Assembly: GCF_001605725.1 (NCBI RefSeq)
Contig: NZ_CP011530.1
Span: 4,712,001-4,776,000, forward strand
DNA from: Mycobacteroides immunogenum
Lineage (GTDB): Bacteria > Actinomycetota > Actinomycetes > Mycobacteriales > Mycobacteriaceae
Direction: 5' to 3'
Length of the DNA stretch: 64,000 nt
Shown: piece after piece, positions 35,307 through 43,268 of the stretch
Layout of the letters: each line of letters opens with the position of its first letter
Position numbering within the stretch: position 1 is the first letter of the stretch
Notes under the pieces: generated by a model
Database searches by the model: none
Seen by the model: only the letters and a program-made list of their open reading frames with translations
Told to the model about the DNA's origin: nothing
Translations under genes and position numbers: made by a program

Positions 35307-36827
35307 TCAGCGACGGAACGGGCGCAGCGCTTTGTTGGAGAGCTTGGTCAGACTCTTGAGCGCGACCGGCGCCAACCAGCTCGGGCCGCTGTACCACAGC
35401 GGCTCGCTGGGCAGCGTGACTCTCGTGTCGACGATGGCCTCGGTACGGCAGTACTTGCGCAGTCCGTCCGCGCCACCGAAGCGTGACCCGAGCCCCGATC
35501 CCTTCCAACCGCCATGCGGAGCGGTCAGGCAGGACAGATTCATGATCACGTCGTTGATGTTGACGGTGCCGCAATCAAGTTGCAGCGCAACACGTTCAGC
35601 ACGCCGTCGATCCTTGGACCACACACTCGCCGAAAGCCCGTACTCGCTGTCATTGGCCAGGGCGATGGCCTCGGATTCCTCCGAGTACCGCATGATCGGC
35701 AGTGTCGGGCCGAAGGTCTCTTCCCGCATGCAGTCCATGGAATGGTCGACGTCCACCAACACGGTCGGCGCATAAAACGTGCCATGGCCCGGGATGCGCG
35801 CACCACCGGTCAGCGCCCGCGCGCCGGACGAAACTGCCTGACGCACATGCCTGTCCACAACTTCAAGCTGGTTCTCGTCGATCATCGCGCCCACGCTGTG
35901 ATCCAGGCCCGCGCCGATTTCCAGGCCGCGTACCTCCTCGACCACCAGATCGACGAACTGCTCGTAGATCGAGTCGTGCACATACACCCGCTCGACGGAT
36001 ACGCAGGTCTGCCCCGCGTTGAACATGCTGCCCCACACCGCGGCATGCGCGGCGCGCTTGACGTCGGCGTCGGGCAGCACCAGCATCGGATCCTTACCGC
36101 CGAGCTCCAGGCTGACCGGGGTAAGGCGCCGTGCGGCGCGTTCCATGATCTTCTTGCCGGTGGCCGTTGACCCGGTGAACTGGATGAAGTCCACGTTGTC
36201 CACCAGCGCCTCGCCCACCTCGCGTGCACCGTGCACCACCTCGAAAACCGGGGGCCCACCGATCTCTGCCCAGCCGTTGGCGATGAGTTCATCGGAAAGC
36301 GGGGTGCGCTCAGAGGGCTTCAACAGTACCGAGCAGCCGGCCAGCAGCGCCGGGACCACATCCCAATAGCCGAGTGCCACAGGGTAATTCCACGGCGAGA
36401 CGACGCCTACGACCTTGCGGGGGCGTTGGTGCACGGTGATCTTCTTGGTGTTCATCGCGATCGATGACGCGGGCCGCGTCTCCGGAGCCAGAAACTCTGC
36501 GGCCCGGGGCGCGTAGTACGCGATGATGGCCAGAATCGACGGGATCTCGATGCCACCGTCGATCTTGGACTTGCCGGTCTCGGCGATCAGCTGGGCTTCG
36601 ATGCGCGGGGTGTTGTCGATCAGCCACTGGGCGAATCGGGCCAGAACTTGCCCGCGTCCCTCCGGGCCGAGTCGCTCCCACGACGGCTGCGCCTTCGCCA
36701 ACTGCGCGACAATTCCCGGGATGTCCCCCGGATCGGTCCAGTTCACCCGGCCGACGACTTGCCCATTGGCGGGATTGCGCACGTCATGGGCGGTATCGCT
36801 GGCAAGGTTTTCAGACGTCGTTGTCAT
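35307..36827 (-). CDS. NAD(P)-dependent aldehyde dehydrogenase, succinate-semialdehyde dehydrogenase-like
   Basis: 506-residue aldehyde dehydrogenase, closest in my reading to mycobacterial GabD2 (Rv1731). The cofactor region GVVSPWNYPVALGYWDVVPA, GFTGS-type loop QFTGSTATGKKIME, catalytic Glu in SLELGGKDPML, and the nucleophilic Cys in FNAGQTCVSVERV are all present. EETFGPTLPIM and the late SGLGSRFGGADGLRKY segment complete the family pattern. It oxidises an aldehyde such as succinic semialdehyde to the acid. The start is ATG 36827, with TAGACT exactly six bases upstream and no Shine-Dalgarno, suggesting a leaderless mRNA. The precise substrate is not certain. Confidence 0.88.
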   Translation of the reverse strand: MTTTSENLASDTAHDVRNPANGQVVGRVNWTDPGDIPGIVAQLAKAQPSWERLGPEGRGQVLARFAQWLIDNTPRIEAQLIAETGKSKIDGGIEIPSILAIIAYYAPRAAEFLAPETRPASSIAMNTKKITVHQRPRKVVGVVSPWNYPVALGYWDVVPALLAGCSVLLKPSERTPLSDELIANGWAEIGGPPVFEVVHGAREVGEALVDNVDFIQFTGSTATGKKIMERAARRLTPVSLELGGKDPMLVLPDADVKRAAHAAVWGSMFNAGQTCVSVERVYVHDSIYEQFVDLVVEEVRGLEIGAGLDHSVGAMIDENQLEVVDRHVRQAVSSGARALTGGARIPGHGTFYAPTVLVDVDHSMDCMREETFGPTLPIMRYSEESEAIALANDSEYGLSASVWSKDRRRAERVALQLDCGTVNINDVIMNLSCLTAPHGGWKGSGLGSRFGGADGLRKYCRTEAIVDTRVTLPSEPLWYSGPSWLAPVALKSLTKLSNKALRPFRR

Positions 36828-36833
36828 TAGTCG

Positions 36834-36839
36834 AGTCTA
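36834..36839 (-). promoter_or_regulatory. -10 hexamer of a leaderless aldehyde dehydrogenase promoter
   Basis: TAGACT on the minus strand followed by six bases and ATG 36827. Confidence 0.45.
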
Positions 36840-36869
36840 GGCACGAGATGACCCGCGTGGCCATACCCA

Positions 36870-37397
36870 CTAGTTGGTTGGAATGATCCCGCGTAAGTAC
36901 GCGGCCTGGCCCAGATGCTGCGCACAGTCGTCGACAATGCTGACCAACCGGACGCTCGCGGTAACCGGTGGATCCCAATGCCTGTCGACGACGCGCGCGA
37001 GTTCGGAGTCCGTCAGGGTGTTTACGTACCGCAGCGTCATGTCGTGCACGTCTTGGTAATAGCCGTTCAGCTGATCCGCCGTCGCCACCACCTTGGCGAC
37101 ATCCTCGGGCGTGTGTCCGTAGCCGTTGGAATCGGCAGGCAGATCAAGACCGAACCGCGGCTCCCAAGCCTGCGCGGTCCACACCGGCTCGGCACCGGTC
37201 ATGGCACAGATCTGCACGTCCTGACACCGTGCCGAATGCCAGATCAGCCAGGCGATGCTGTTCGCATCAGGCGTGGGCCGATAGGTCAGGGCCGGATCGG
37301 GCAGACCACCGGTCACCTCACCGACGTGCTCAATGATCCGAGTAAAGCTGTCACGCAACAGTTCCCGCGCCGACGCTGCCGCTTCGAAATCCATCAT
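36870..37397 (-). CDS. DinB/DUF664-like four-helix protein
   Basis: 175 residues forming a predicted four-helix bundle of the DinB superfamily. Three histidines in the usual metal-binding places are seen: His in FTRIIEHVGEV or in IAWLIWHSARCQDVQI, and DDCAQHLGQAAYLRG near the C-terminus. In actinobacteria many such proteins are mycothiol-dependent transferases or isomerases; this one may be of that kind, but the reaction is unknown. The start at ATG 37397 overlaps the stop of the upstream MFS gene as ATGA, so the two are translated together. The MFS pump and this enzyme may therefore act on the same compound. Confidence 0.78.
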   Translation of the reverse strand: MMDFEAAASARELLRDSFTRIIEHVGEVTGGLPDPALTYRPTPDANSIAWLIWHSARCQDVQICAMTGAEPVWTAQAWEPRFGLDLPADSNGYGHTPEDVAKVVATADQLNGYYQDVHDMTLRYVNTLTDSELARVVDRHWDPPVTASVRLVSIVDDCAQHLGQAAYLRGIIPTN

Positions 37398-38605
37398 GGA
37401 TTGACGGTACGCCGTGTCCTGGGTGCCGGGTTATCTGTCGGTTTGGACATCGCGAGGGCACCAGCACCGCAGGCGCAGAAGAGAACGGCCAACACCGGCA
37501 ACACCAGTGCGGTGTTGAGCGAAAACGCGTCGGCCAGCCATCCGATGAGCGCAGGCCCACCCAACACCGCGATGTACCCGGTTCCGACCACTCGAGACAG
37601 CACCCGGCCCTCGTGGTGTTCGTCGATGTTGCCTGCCACTGTGAAAACCTGCGGAACGCCACCCGCCAGCCCGAGGCCCACGGCCGCCCAACCCGCCATC
37701 GTGAGCGGCAGCACCGGCGACAAGATGACGATGAACAAGCCGGCGGCGGCGAGCGCACAACCCCAGCGCACCACCAGCACACGTCCGACGCGTTCTACGA
37801 GTTTGTCGACGGTGAACCGGCCCACGGTCATCGCGAGCATGAACACTCCGAAGGCGAAGGCGCCCTCGGAATGAGAGGCGCCGAGGTGCTCCTGGGCGTG
37901 CAGACTGCTCCAGTCGGTCGCCGACCCCTCCGAAAGCATGAGCAGGAAGGCGAGGAAACCGAGCACCAAGACCTGCCCACGTCGGTACTTCATCGGAGGA
38001 CACATCGTGTACGGCACCGTGTCCGGAGCTTCCACTTCGCCCGCCCGCAGCTTGTTCCGGAGCAGCACGGTAGCCGAGCAGCTGAGCAGCGCCAGACACA
38101 GGACGGTGACGCCGATAACCGTCGCCCACACCTGGATGTGCAGCGCGAACGCGGCCGATCCGATGGCCGCCCCCACCACGTTGCCCACAGAGAAAACCCC
38201 ATGGAACGAGGCCATGATCGGCCGTCCATAGAAGCGTTCGACATCGACCGCAGCGGCATTCATGGCGACATCGGTGACACCGACCGCCACCCCGCACAGA
38301 AACGCGCCGATAGCAGCCACGGCAACCGAATGGGCCGACAACGGAATGTTGACCCCGAGCGCCATGGCGGCGCCCCCGGCGACGGCGATGGGTCCACTGC
38401 CGAATCGATCGACAAGTAGGCCGCTGAGCTGCATACCCGCCAGTGCGCCGAGGCCCAGTCCCAGCACCACGAAGCCGAGAATGGTCGACGACATGCCGGT
38501 GGCCTGCTTCATGGTCGACAGGTGCACAGCCCAGGTCGCCACCACGAGCCCGAAGGACGCGAATACGCCGATAACGGCAACCCGCATACGCAGCGGTTTC
38601 GTCAA
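37394..38605 (-). CDS. MFS transporter
   Basis: 403-residue major facilitator transporter with twelve hydrophobic segments. VLGLGLGALAGMQLSGLLVD RFGSGPI-type sequence (loop 2-3) is the MFS motif, and YGRPIMASFHGVFSVGNVVG belongs to the fifth segment of the sugar/drug-like group. The start codon is probably TTG 38605, which has GTGAGGA seven bases upstream; an ATG six codons further in is the alternative. It is followed with a 4-base overlap by the DinB-like gene. Resemblance to the fucose-permease-like/YbjJ group suggests export or import of a small polar molecule; the substrate is unknown. Confidence 0.87.
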   Translation of the reverse strand: MTKPLRMRVAVIGVFASFGLVVATWAVHLSTMKQATGMSSTILGFVVLGLGLGALAGMQLSGLLVDRFGSGPIAVAGGAAMALGVNIPLSAHSVAVAAIGAFLCGVAVGVTDVAMNAAAVDVERFYGRPIMASFHGVFSVGNVVGAAIGSAAFALHIQVWATVIGVTVLCLALLSCSATVLLRNKLRAGEVEAPDTVPYTMCPPMKYRRGQVLVLGFLAFLLMLSEGSATDWSSLHAQEHLGASHSEGAFAFGVFMLAMTVGRFTVDKLVERVGRVLVVRWGCALAAAGLFIVILSPVLPLTMAGWAAVGLGLAGGVPQVFTVAGNIDEHHEGRVLSRVVGTGYIAVLGGPALIGWLADAFSLNTALVLPVLAVLFCACGAGALAMSKPTDNPAPRTRRTVNP

Positions 38606-38749
38606 GAAATAGTCCTCACCTCGGCGTTGTGCCAGTGATCGTGAGGCCCACCACGACCTTGGCGAGCAGCACTCACCGGTACCTCCTGACCACAGTACTG
38701 ACCATGCCTGGGTGCGGCCGCAGCGCCACTTCGGGGCAGCAAATATCCC

Positions 38750-38780
38750 TTGACATTCATATGATCATATAGTGATATGA
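38750..38780 (+). promoter_or_regulatory. ArsR-gene promoter with overlapping operator
   Basis: -35 TTGACA (38750-38755), a 17-bp spacer, and -10 TGATAT (38773-38778), six bases before the ATG at 38785. A dyad TCATAT (38757-38762) and ATATGA (38775-38780) overlaps it, and a perfect palindrome ATATGATCATAT (38759-38770) lies inside. This layout fits autorepression by the ArsR protein. Confidence 0.65.
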
Positions 38781-38784
38781 GGGC

Positions 38785-39123
38785 ATGGACGCCTTCATGG
38801 TGATCGCAGACCCGACCCGGCGCCGGATCATCGACACTCTCCGCGGCGGCTCGGCCGATGTCACCACCTTGATCGAACAGCTAGACCTTTCACAGTCGCT
38901 GGTGTCCAAGCATCTCGGCGTTCTCCGGGATGCCGGCACTGTTCGCGTAGAGGTCGCCGGTAAGCGCCGCGTCTATCACCTGGCCGATGACCCCCTGCCC
39001 GCCGTGCTGGCCTGGGTGACTCCGTATCACCGCACGTGGGCGAGCGCCCTCGACCGCCTGACAACGCTCCTCGATGACAACGCCGACATCCACGACAACA
39101 AGAAGGAAGACACTCGTGACTAA
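38785..39123 (+). CDS. ArsR-family winged-helix repressor
   Basis: 112-residue ArsR-type regulator. The winged helix-turn-helix spans residues 5-75: IADPTRRRIIDTLRGGSADV, then the recognition helix LSQSLVSKHLGVLRDAGTVR and the wing VEVAGKRRVYHLAD. There is no CxC metal site, so it is of the non-metal type that pairs with SRPBCC proteins. The start at ATG 38785 is right after a promoter whose -10 overlaps an AT-rich dyad, which is probably its own operator. The downstream SRPBCC gene starts eight bases before its stop, so the pair is one operon. Confidence 0.88.
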   Translation: MDAFMVIADPTRRRIIDTLRGGSADVTTLIEQLDLSQSLVSKHLGVLRDAGTVRVEVAGKRRVYHLADDPLPAVLAWVTPYHRTWASALDRLTTLLDDNADIHDNKKEDTRD

Positions 39124-39631
39124 TCCCCTGGATGCCACCCTCGCCCCGTGCGAGGACCACGAGGGCCGGTGGGTCCTGACCATGTCTCGCGATCTGAACC
39201 ATCCTCCGGACAAAGTGTGGCCCTGGCTCATCGATCCGGACAGGCTGCGCCAATGGTCCCCCGCCATACCCAATCGCCCGCTGGATTCGGTCGGGGACGC
39301 ACAGGTTCAGGAGACCAAGGCCGACCCCGTGCTCGACGGCGAAGTGCTCGCCGTTGACCCACCGCGCGAGCTGATTCAGCGATGGGGCCCAGACGACACA
39401 CTGCGCTGGCGAATCGAGCCGACCGACAACGGCTGCCGGCTCACCCTCGAACACTCGATGACCGATCGCGGCAACGCCTCCGGAAACGCGGGCGGTTGGC
39501 ACATCTGCCTGGACACTCTCACCCTGGCCGTCGATGGGACGCCTCGCGGCCGCGTCGTCGGTATGGACGCGATGAAATACGACTGGCAAAGCCTCAATGA
39601 CGGGTATACGGAGATACTCACAATCAACTAA
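39116..39631 (+). CDS. SRPBCC (AHSA1-like) ligand-binding protein
   Basis: 171 residues of the SRPBCC/AHSA1 helix-grip fold, which encloses a hydrophobic ligand. It shows the usual opening WVLTMSRDLNHPPDKVWPWL, the strand-turn IDPDRLRQWSPAIPN, and the C-terminal helix with GNAGGWHICLDTLTLAVDG. The start is GTG 39116 with AAGGAAG upstream; it overlaps the ArsR gene by eight bases. ArsR-SRPBCC pairs are widespread; the SRPBCC partner is thought to bind or act on the inducer. The ligand here is unknown. Confidence 0.85.
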   Translation: MTNPLDATLAPCEDHEGRWVLTMSRDLNHPPDKVWPWLIDPDRLRQWSPAIPNRPLDSVGDAQVQETKADPVLDGEVLAVDPPRELIQRWGPDDTLRWRIEPTDNGCRLTLEHSMTDRGNASGNAGGWHICLDTLTLAVDGTPRGRVVGMDAMKYDWQSLNDGYTEILTIN

Positions 39632-39738
39632 CAGACGACAGCGAATTCCGGTATTCCACTTCAAGATTCGGCGTATTAATCTTCGTATCGACAGCCCCGG
39701 GGGAGCTCTACCGAGGGGCCATGCATATGGAGGGGATC

Positions 39739-41595
39739 ATGGCTGGACGCCATTCTGAAAAAGCTGTCAGTCGTCGGGCGCGAATGGCAAAAAAGGACCG
39801 TGCCCGGCGCTCCTCACACCGGAAGATTTCGGCCCGAAAGGGTGTGGCGGCCACTGCCGCCATCGCGGCGACCTGCGCTGTCCTGGCTCCGGTGATAGCC
39901 CAGGAAAAGACCATTGCCGTCACGTTGACGTCGACCGTGATCGGTGTCGGTGGCCTGAAGGACGGCACCAGCACGCTGTTGAAAAACAAAATTGGCGGCT
40001 CTTTCCTGCAGGGCGCCGATAAATACACAGGGATCAACTATCCGGCCGCGGTGTGGCCCGTCAGTGGCCTTACCGCCCCCACCCTGGACCAGTCGGTGGC
40101 CCTCGGTTCGAAAAACCTCAATACCGCATTGAACAATCTCGATACGAATGAACCGACGACGATCGTCGGGTACTCACTCGGCGCGGTGGCGGTGAATAGT
40201 TGGCGCAAGGAGCACGGCGAGCAGGCAGCCAAAGATGGCCGGGACATCCAGTTCTACCTAATCGCTAACGCCTACAAGCCCAACGGCGGCATCCTGGCCC
40301 GATTCCCGGGCCTGTTCCTGCCCATCGGCATCTCCTCACAAGCCCCCATCGACCCCAAGGATGGGTTCAAGACCATCGACGTCACCAACGAATACGACAC
40401 GTACGGTGACTTCCCCGCCTACTTCAACCCACTGGCACTGGCGAATTCGCTCATGGGGATTCAGTACGCACACCCGGACAAGTACTACGACGATGTCGAC
40501 ATCTCAAAACTGACGCCGATTGAAGATCCGATCACCAAGACGAAGTACTACCTGGTGCCCAGCAAGCATCTCCCACTGCTGCAACCGATTCGCGACTTCA
40601 CCGATCAGTTCGGCGCGTCCTTTGTGCTCGACGCCATCGAGCCCACGCTGCGGGTGTTCATCGATATGGCCTACGACCGCCAGACCAGCCCGGGTCAGCA
40701 GACACCATTCGGCTTGTTCACACCGATCAAGAACATCGTCGATGCCCTGAACAAGTTGCCCGGCGCCATTCAAGAGGGCGCCCACAACTTCGAGAACGGG
40801 CTGTCCGGCATCGCGCCGAAGCAACCGGCTCCGGCCGCAGATCCTGCGAAAACCCCTGCGGCGCCGTCAGATACCAAGACGAAGACCGAAGAAAAACCCG
40901 TCACAACCCCCAAGACACCCGACCAGATCCTGACTCTCACTACGCCCCAACCGGTGACGCCCACCGCGCCCACCACGGCGCCCGAGCCCATCACCGTGAC
41001 GGTCGGAGCAGTCACCACGGCAACGCCGGCCTCTCCTCCTGCGGTTCCAGCCACGCCCGCGACGCCGAACGTCACCCCGGCGACTTCCACCGCGGACACC
41101 ACTTCCACCCCGGCAGGACAGCCCGCCACGAAGGTGGAAACCAAGACCCAGGAGAACAAGACTCAGGAATCCAAGCCCGATGAGAAGCAGGCGCCGACTG
41201 TCGACAAATCCAACGACACCACCAAGCCAACCCTGCACCAGCCCAAAATTCCTGCCGCACAACCGGGATCAACTCCCAAAACACCCAAGCTGCCCTCGAT
41301 CCGAGACAGCCTGAAGTCGGTTCCGGGCGTAGGCATCACCAAGTCGCCCACCACCGCACCCACCGGCGGTGGTACCGAAACCGGCACCGGAAACAACAGC
41401 GCCGGTACCGAGACGAGCTCCAGCAAGACAACTGGCGATACCGGAACCAGCAGCACCTCCAAGACCGGCAACGCCACTTCGGCAGATCACACCAAGCCCG
41501 ATCACACCAAGCCCGATCACACCAAGTCCAGTGAGCACTCGGGTTCCGGCGACCACTCCAGCTCGAGCGGGCACTCAAGCGGCAACGCGGCCTGA
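39739..41595 (+). CDS. PE-PPE-domain alpha/beta hydrolase with long Pro/Thr/Ser-rich tail
   Basis: 618 residues. A basic N-terminus and one hydrophobic segment (GVAATAAIAATCAVLAPVIA) suggest export or membrane anchoring. A PE-PPE hydrolase domain covers about residues 60-340, with the nucleophile in TIVGYSLGAVAVNSWRKEHG and the landmark PNGGILARFPGLFLPIG. Despite the domain name it is not fused to a PE or PPE N-terminus. From about residue 350 the chain is low-complexity (Thr, Pro, Ala, Lys), then Ser/Gly-rich with tandem DHTKP units and His/Ser at the end. I use ATG 39739 (GGAGGGG upstream); ATG 39721 is also possible. Relatives hydrolyse esters or make acyl-trehalose lipids. Confidence 0.85.
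   Translation: MAGRHSEKAVSRRARMAKKDRARRSSHRKISARKGVAATAAIAATCAVLAPVIAQEKTIAVTLTSTVIGVGGLKDGTSTLLKNKIGGSFLQGADKYTGINYPAAVWPVSGLTAPTLDQSVALGSKNLNTALNNLDTNEPTTIVGYSLGAVAVNSWRKEHGEQAAKDGRDIQFYLIANAYKPNGGILARFPGLFLPIGISSQAPIDPKDGFKTIDVTNEYDTYGDFPAYFNPLALANSLMGIQYAHPDKYYDDVDISKLTPIEDPITKTKYYLVPSKHLPLLQPIRDFTDQFGASFVLDAIEPTLRVFIDMAYDRQTSPGQQTPFGLFTPIKNIVDALNKLPGAIQEGAHNFENGLSGIAPKQPAPAADPAKTPAAPSDTKTKTEEKPVTTPKTPDQILTLTTPQPVTPTAPTTAPEPITVTVGAVTTATPASPPAVPATPATPNVTPATSTADTTSTPAGQPATKVETKTQENKTQESKPDEKQAPTVDKSNDTTKPTLHQPKIPAAQPGSTPKTPKLPSIRDSLKSVPGVGITKSPTTAPTGGGTETGTGNNSAGTETSSSKTTGDTGTSSTSKTGNATSADHTKPDHTKPDHTKSSEHSGSGDHSSSSGHSSGNAA
41485..41529 (+). repeat. 15-bp tandem repeat, three copies, within the PE-PPE hydrolase gene
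   Basis: GATCACACCAAGCCC occurs at 41485-41499 and 41500-41514 exactly, and at 41515-41529 with one change (AAGTCC). It encodes DHTKP-DHTKP-DHTKS. The unit keeps the reading frame, so copy number can vary without breaking the gene. Confidence 0.9.
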
Positions 41596-41603
41596 AACCG
41601 TAC

Positions 41604-41659
41604 CGAGTCTGCGTCTCACGACATTTTTGGCCCGAAAACCGTCGCGTGAGGCAGACTCG
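41604..41659. terminator. bulged hairpin between convergent genes
   Basis: CGAGTCTGC and CTCACG on the left (41604-41620) pair with CGTGAG and GCAGACTCG on the right (41645-41659), with a two-base bulge and a central AT-rich loop. It lies between the stops at 41595 and 41677 and probably terminates both transcripts. Confidence 0.7.
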
Positions 41660-41676
41660 CACTCGACTAAGGCGCC

Positions 41677-42624
41677 TCAGCGGCCCGGGGGCACTCCCGG
41701 CGGCTGCACCGTGGTGGGCCGACCCCGAAAGCAGTTGACCGAGTAGGGATAGTCCTGCGTCATCACGTAGTGATAGGTCTGCACATCGCGTCCGTCGATC
41801 TGCACGCGACTACTGATGCCGTGACATTCGTCGAGATCCCTTGTGGTGAGGATGTTTCCGTCACCTATCCGAGCGCCCGTGATGGGAAACCCGTCCAGCG
41901 CGTAGCCCACAACCTCGGCGACACCCGCTTTCGCCAGACAGGGGCTGGGTGTGTGGTAGTGGTAGGTCCCCGTCACCTCCGGGTGCCCGGCACAATCGTC
42001 TTGCACCTCCCACGCTCCCGCATCGCGCCCGCCGGCATCCAGCGCACTGAACAGCACCACGCCCGAGAGCATCACTCCCACTTCGTGCCCGACGCACTGT
42101 GGGGCCCCGTAGGTGGGCTCGGAAGCCAGCACATAGGTGAGCTCTTGCGCCGTGATGGCATTCGGATTGCGGTCGTACTGATAGGCGGTGTCATCGGTGG
42201 CGACCGGGAACCGCCCTGTGGTGTGGTTGCGGGGCAGGTCGTTGGTCTTGATGACCCGGACAGCGTCGGACGTGGTCTCGGAGAACTCGCCGTGGTGCTG
42301 CACGTGCCCGTGGACGTGCTCCTTCCTGTCCGGGTAGTACCACTGACCGTCCTCGGAAAACCAGGGTCCACGCGCGTGCGCGCCGATGGCCGCGCCCGCG
42401 GCGAAACTCTCCGCGTAGCGCGGACAGGCATACACATATCCCCGGCGCGGGGCTTCGGTCACTACTTTTCCGTCCCCCACGGGCAGCCTGCCGTCGGCGA
42501 ATACGTCGCCATAGTTACGGCCAAGATCGAGCGTGACCGGCGCCTGATCCTCATGGGTTGACGCGGAGCAACCACTGATAGCCGCGACACAGATCAGCCA
42601 GATCACAACCCCCGCGCACCGCAC
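41677..42624 (-). CDS. YHYH-domain lipoprotein
   Basis: 315-residue secreted lipoprotein. The signal sequence (VVIWLICVAAISGCSAS) ends in a lipobox with the modified Cys at residue 19. The mature part contains the YHYH motif in VTGTYHYHTPSPCLAKAGVA, a double-His segment HVHGHVQHHGEFSE, and YALDGFPITGARIGDGNI, which are features of the YHYH family found in many bacterial exported proteins. His-rich motifs suggest metal binding, but no function is established. The start is GTG 42624. It follows the cupin gene by 16 bases on the same strand, so the two may be co-transcribed. Confidence 0.82.
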   Translation of the reverse strand: MRCAGVVIWLICVAAISGCSASTHEDQAPVTLDLGRNYGDVFADGRLPVGDGKVVTEAPRRGYVYACPRYAESFAAGAAIGAHARGPWFSEDGQWYYPDRKEHVHGHVQHHGEFSETTSDAVRVIKTNDLPRNHTTGRFPVATDDTAYQYDRNPNAITAQELTYVLASEPTYGAPQCVGHEVGVMLSGVVLFSALDAGGRDAGAWEVQDDCAGHPEVTGTYHYHTPSPCLAKAGVAEVVGYALDGFPITGARIGDGNILTTRDLDECHGISSRVQIDGRDVQTYHYVMTQDYPYSVNCFRGRPTTVQPPGVPPGR

Positions 42625-42640
42625 GGGGACAAGTCAAACA

Positions 42641-43030
42641 TCACCCTTCCGGGTAGAACAGAAAAAGCACGCAACCCTGCTCGGACTGGGGAATGTGCCA
42701 GGACTGCGCCGGCGCGTGCAGAAATGTGCCCGCCGGATAGTCATTCACCCCGTCATTGAGCACACCGGACACCACATACACCTCTTCCGGCCCGGGTCGA
42801 TGATGGTCCTCCCCCACCCACACCGCTCCCGGCGCGATGGTTGTGATCAGGGCTTTCGCACCATTGTCGTCCTCCCAGAGCGGCTGGAAGGTGACTCCCG
42901 GAAAAAGCTCGATGGGTTCGACGTCGGCAGCCGATTTCCACGCATATCCCGGCGCGTTGGGGCCGAACTGCGCGGGATCACCCTGGGCAATTGTCACCAC
43001 CAGATCAACCCGATTTGACGCCCAGGGCAT
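42641..43030 (-). CDS. cupin-domain protein (ChrR-like)
   Basis: 129-residue single cupin barrel. The first cupin motif contains GAVWVGEDHHRPGPEEVYVV (His-His and Glu as metal ligands) and the second LHAPAQSWHIPQSEQGC (late His). It resembles ChrR-type cupins that bind zinc or iron. The N-terminus is uncertain: ATG 43030 has GAGGA immediately upstream, and two GTG codons near 43000 and 42997 would give 119 or 118 residues. It precedes the YHYH lipoprotein gene by 16 bases. Substrate unknown. Confidence 0.75.
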   Translation of the reverse strand: MPWASNRVDLVVTIAQGDPAQFGPNAPGYAWKSAADVEPIELFPGVTFQPLWEDDNGAKALITTIAPGAVWVGEDHHRPGPEEVYVVSGVLNDGVNDYPAGTFLHAPAQSWHIPQSEQGCVLFLFYPEG

Positions 43031-43061
43031 TCCTCGTGTGGGCCGCCGACGTGGCGTCGCC

Positions 43062-43067
43062 TAGAAT
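43062..43067 (+). promoter_or_regulatory. -10 hexamer of the leaderless Rv3489-like/otsA promoter
   Basis: TAGAAT is followed by six bases and ATG at 43074. It is the best -10 in this short gap and would drive the small gene and otsA together. Confidence 0.6.
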
Positions 43068-43073
43068 GGGTGA

Positions 43074-43238
43074 ATGCCAGCCAAGACCGACCCAGCCGCT
43101 ATCGACGACCTCGAGCCGCTGACGGACGAGACTGCCCATCAGGCTCAGCGCGTCGTCGCCGCCTACGCGAACGATGCCGACGAGTGCCGCATGCTGCTCG
43201 CGATGCTGGGCATCGGGCCAACCAAGGTCGACGCGTAA
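43074..43238 (+). CDS. 54-residue conserved protein upstream of otsA (Rv3489-like)
   Basis: A 54-residue reading frame, starting MPAKTDPAAIDDLEPLTDET and ending LLAMLGIGPTKVDA. It is mostly helical and acidic, with one Cys, and has no recognised domain. ATG 43074 lies exactly six bases after a TAGAAT hexamer, so it is probably the first codon of a leaderless mRNA. M. tuberculosis has a gene of the same length (Rv3489) directly upstream of otsA, so this arrangement is conserved and argues for a real protein. Its stop is 30 bases before otsA. It may affect otsA expression or activity; that is inference. Confidence 0.75.
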   Translation: MPAKTDPAAIDDLEPLTDETAHQAQRVVAAYANDADECRMLLAMLGIGPTKVDA

Positions 43239-43268
43239 CTCGATACGTTTCCCTTCTGAGAAACAAAC

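Noticed and set aside
39721..41595. A classical PE or PPE protein.
   Set aside because: Only the PE-PPE hydrolase domain is present; there is no N-terminal Pro-Glu or Pro-Pro-Glu helical domain.
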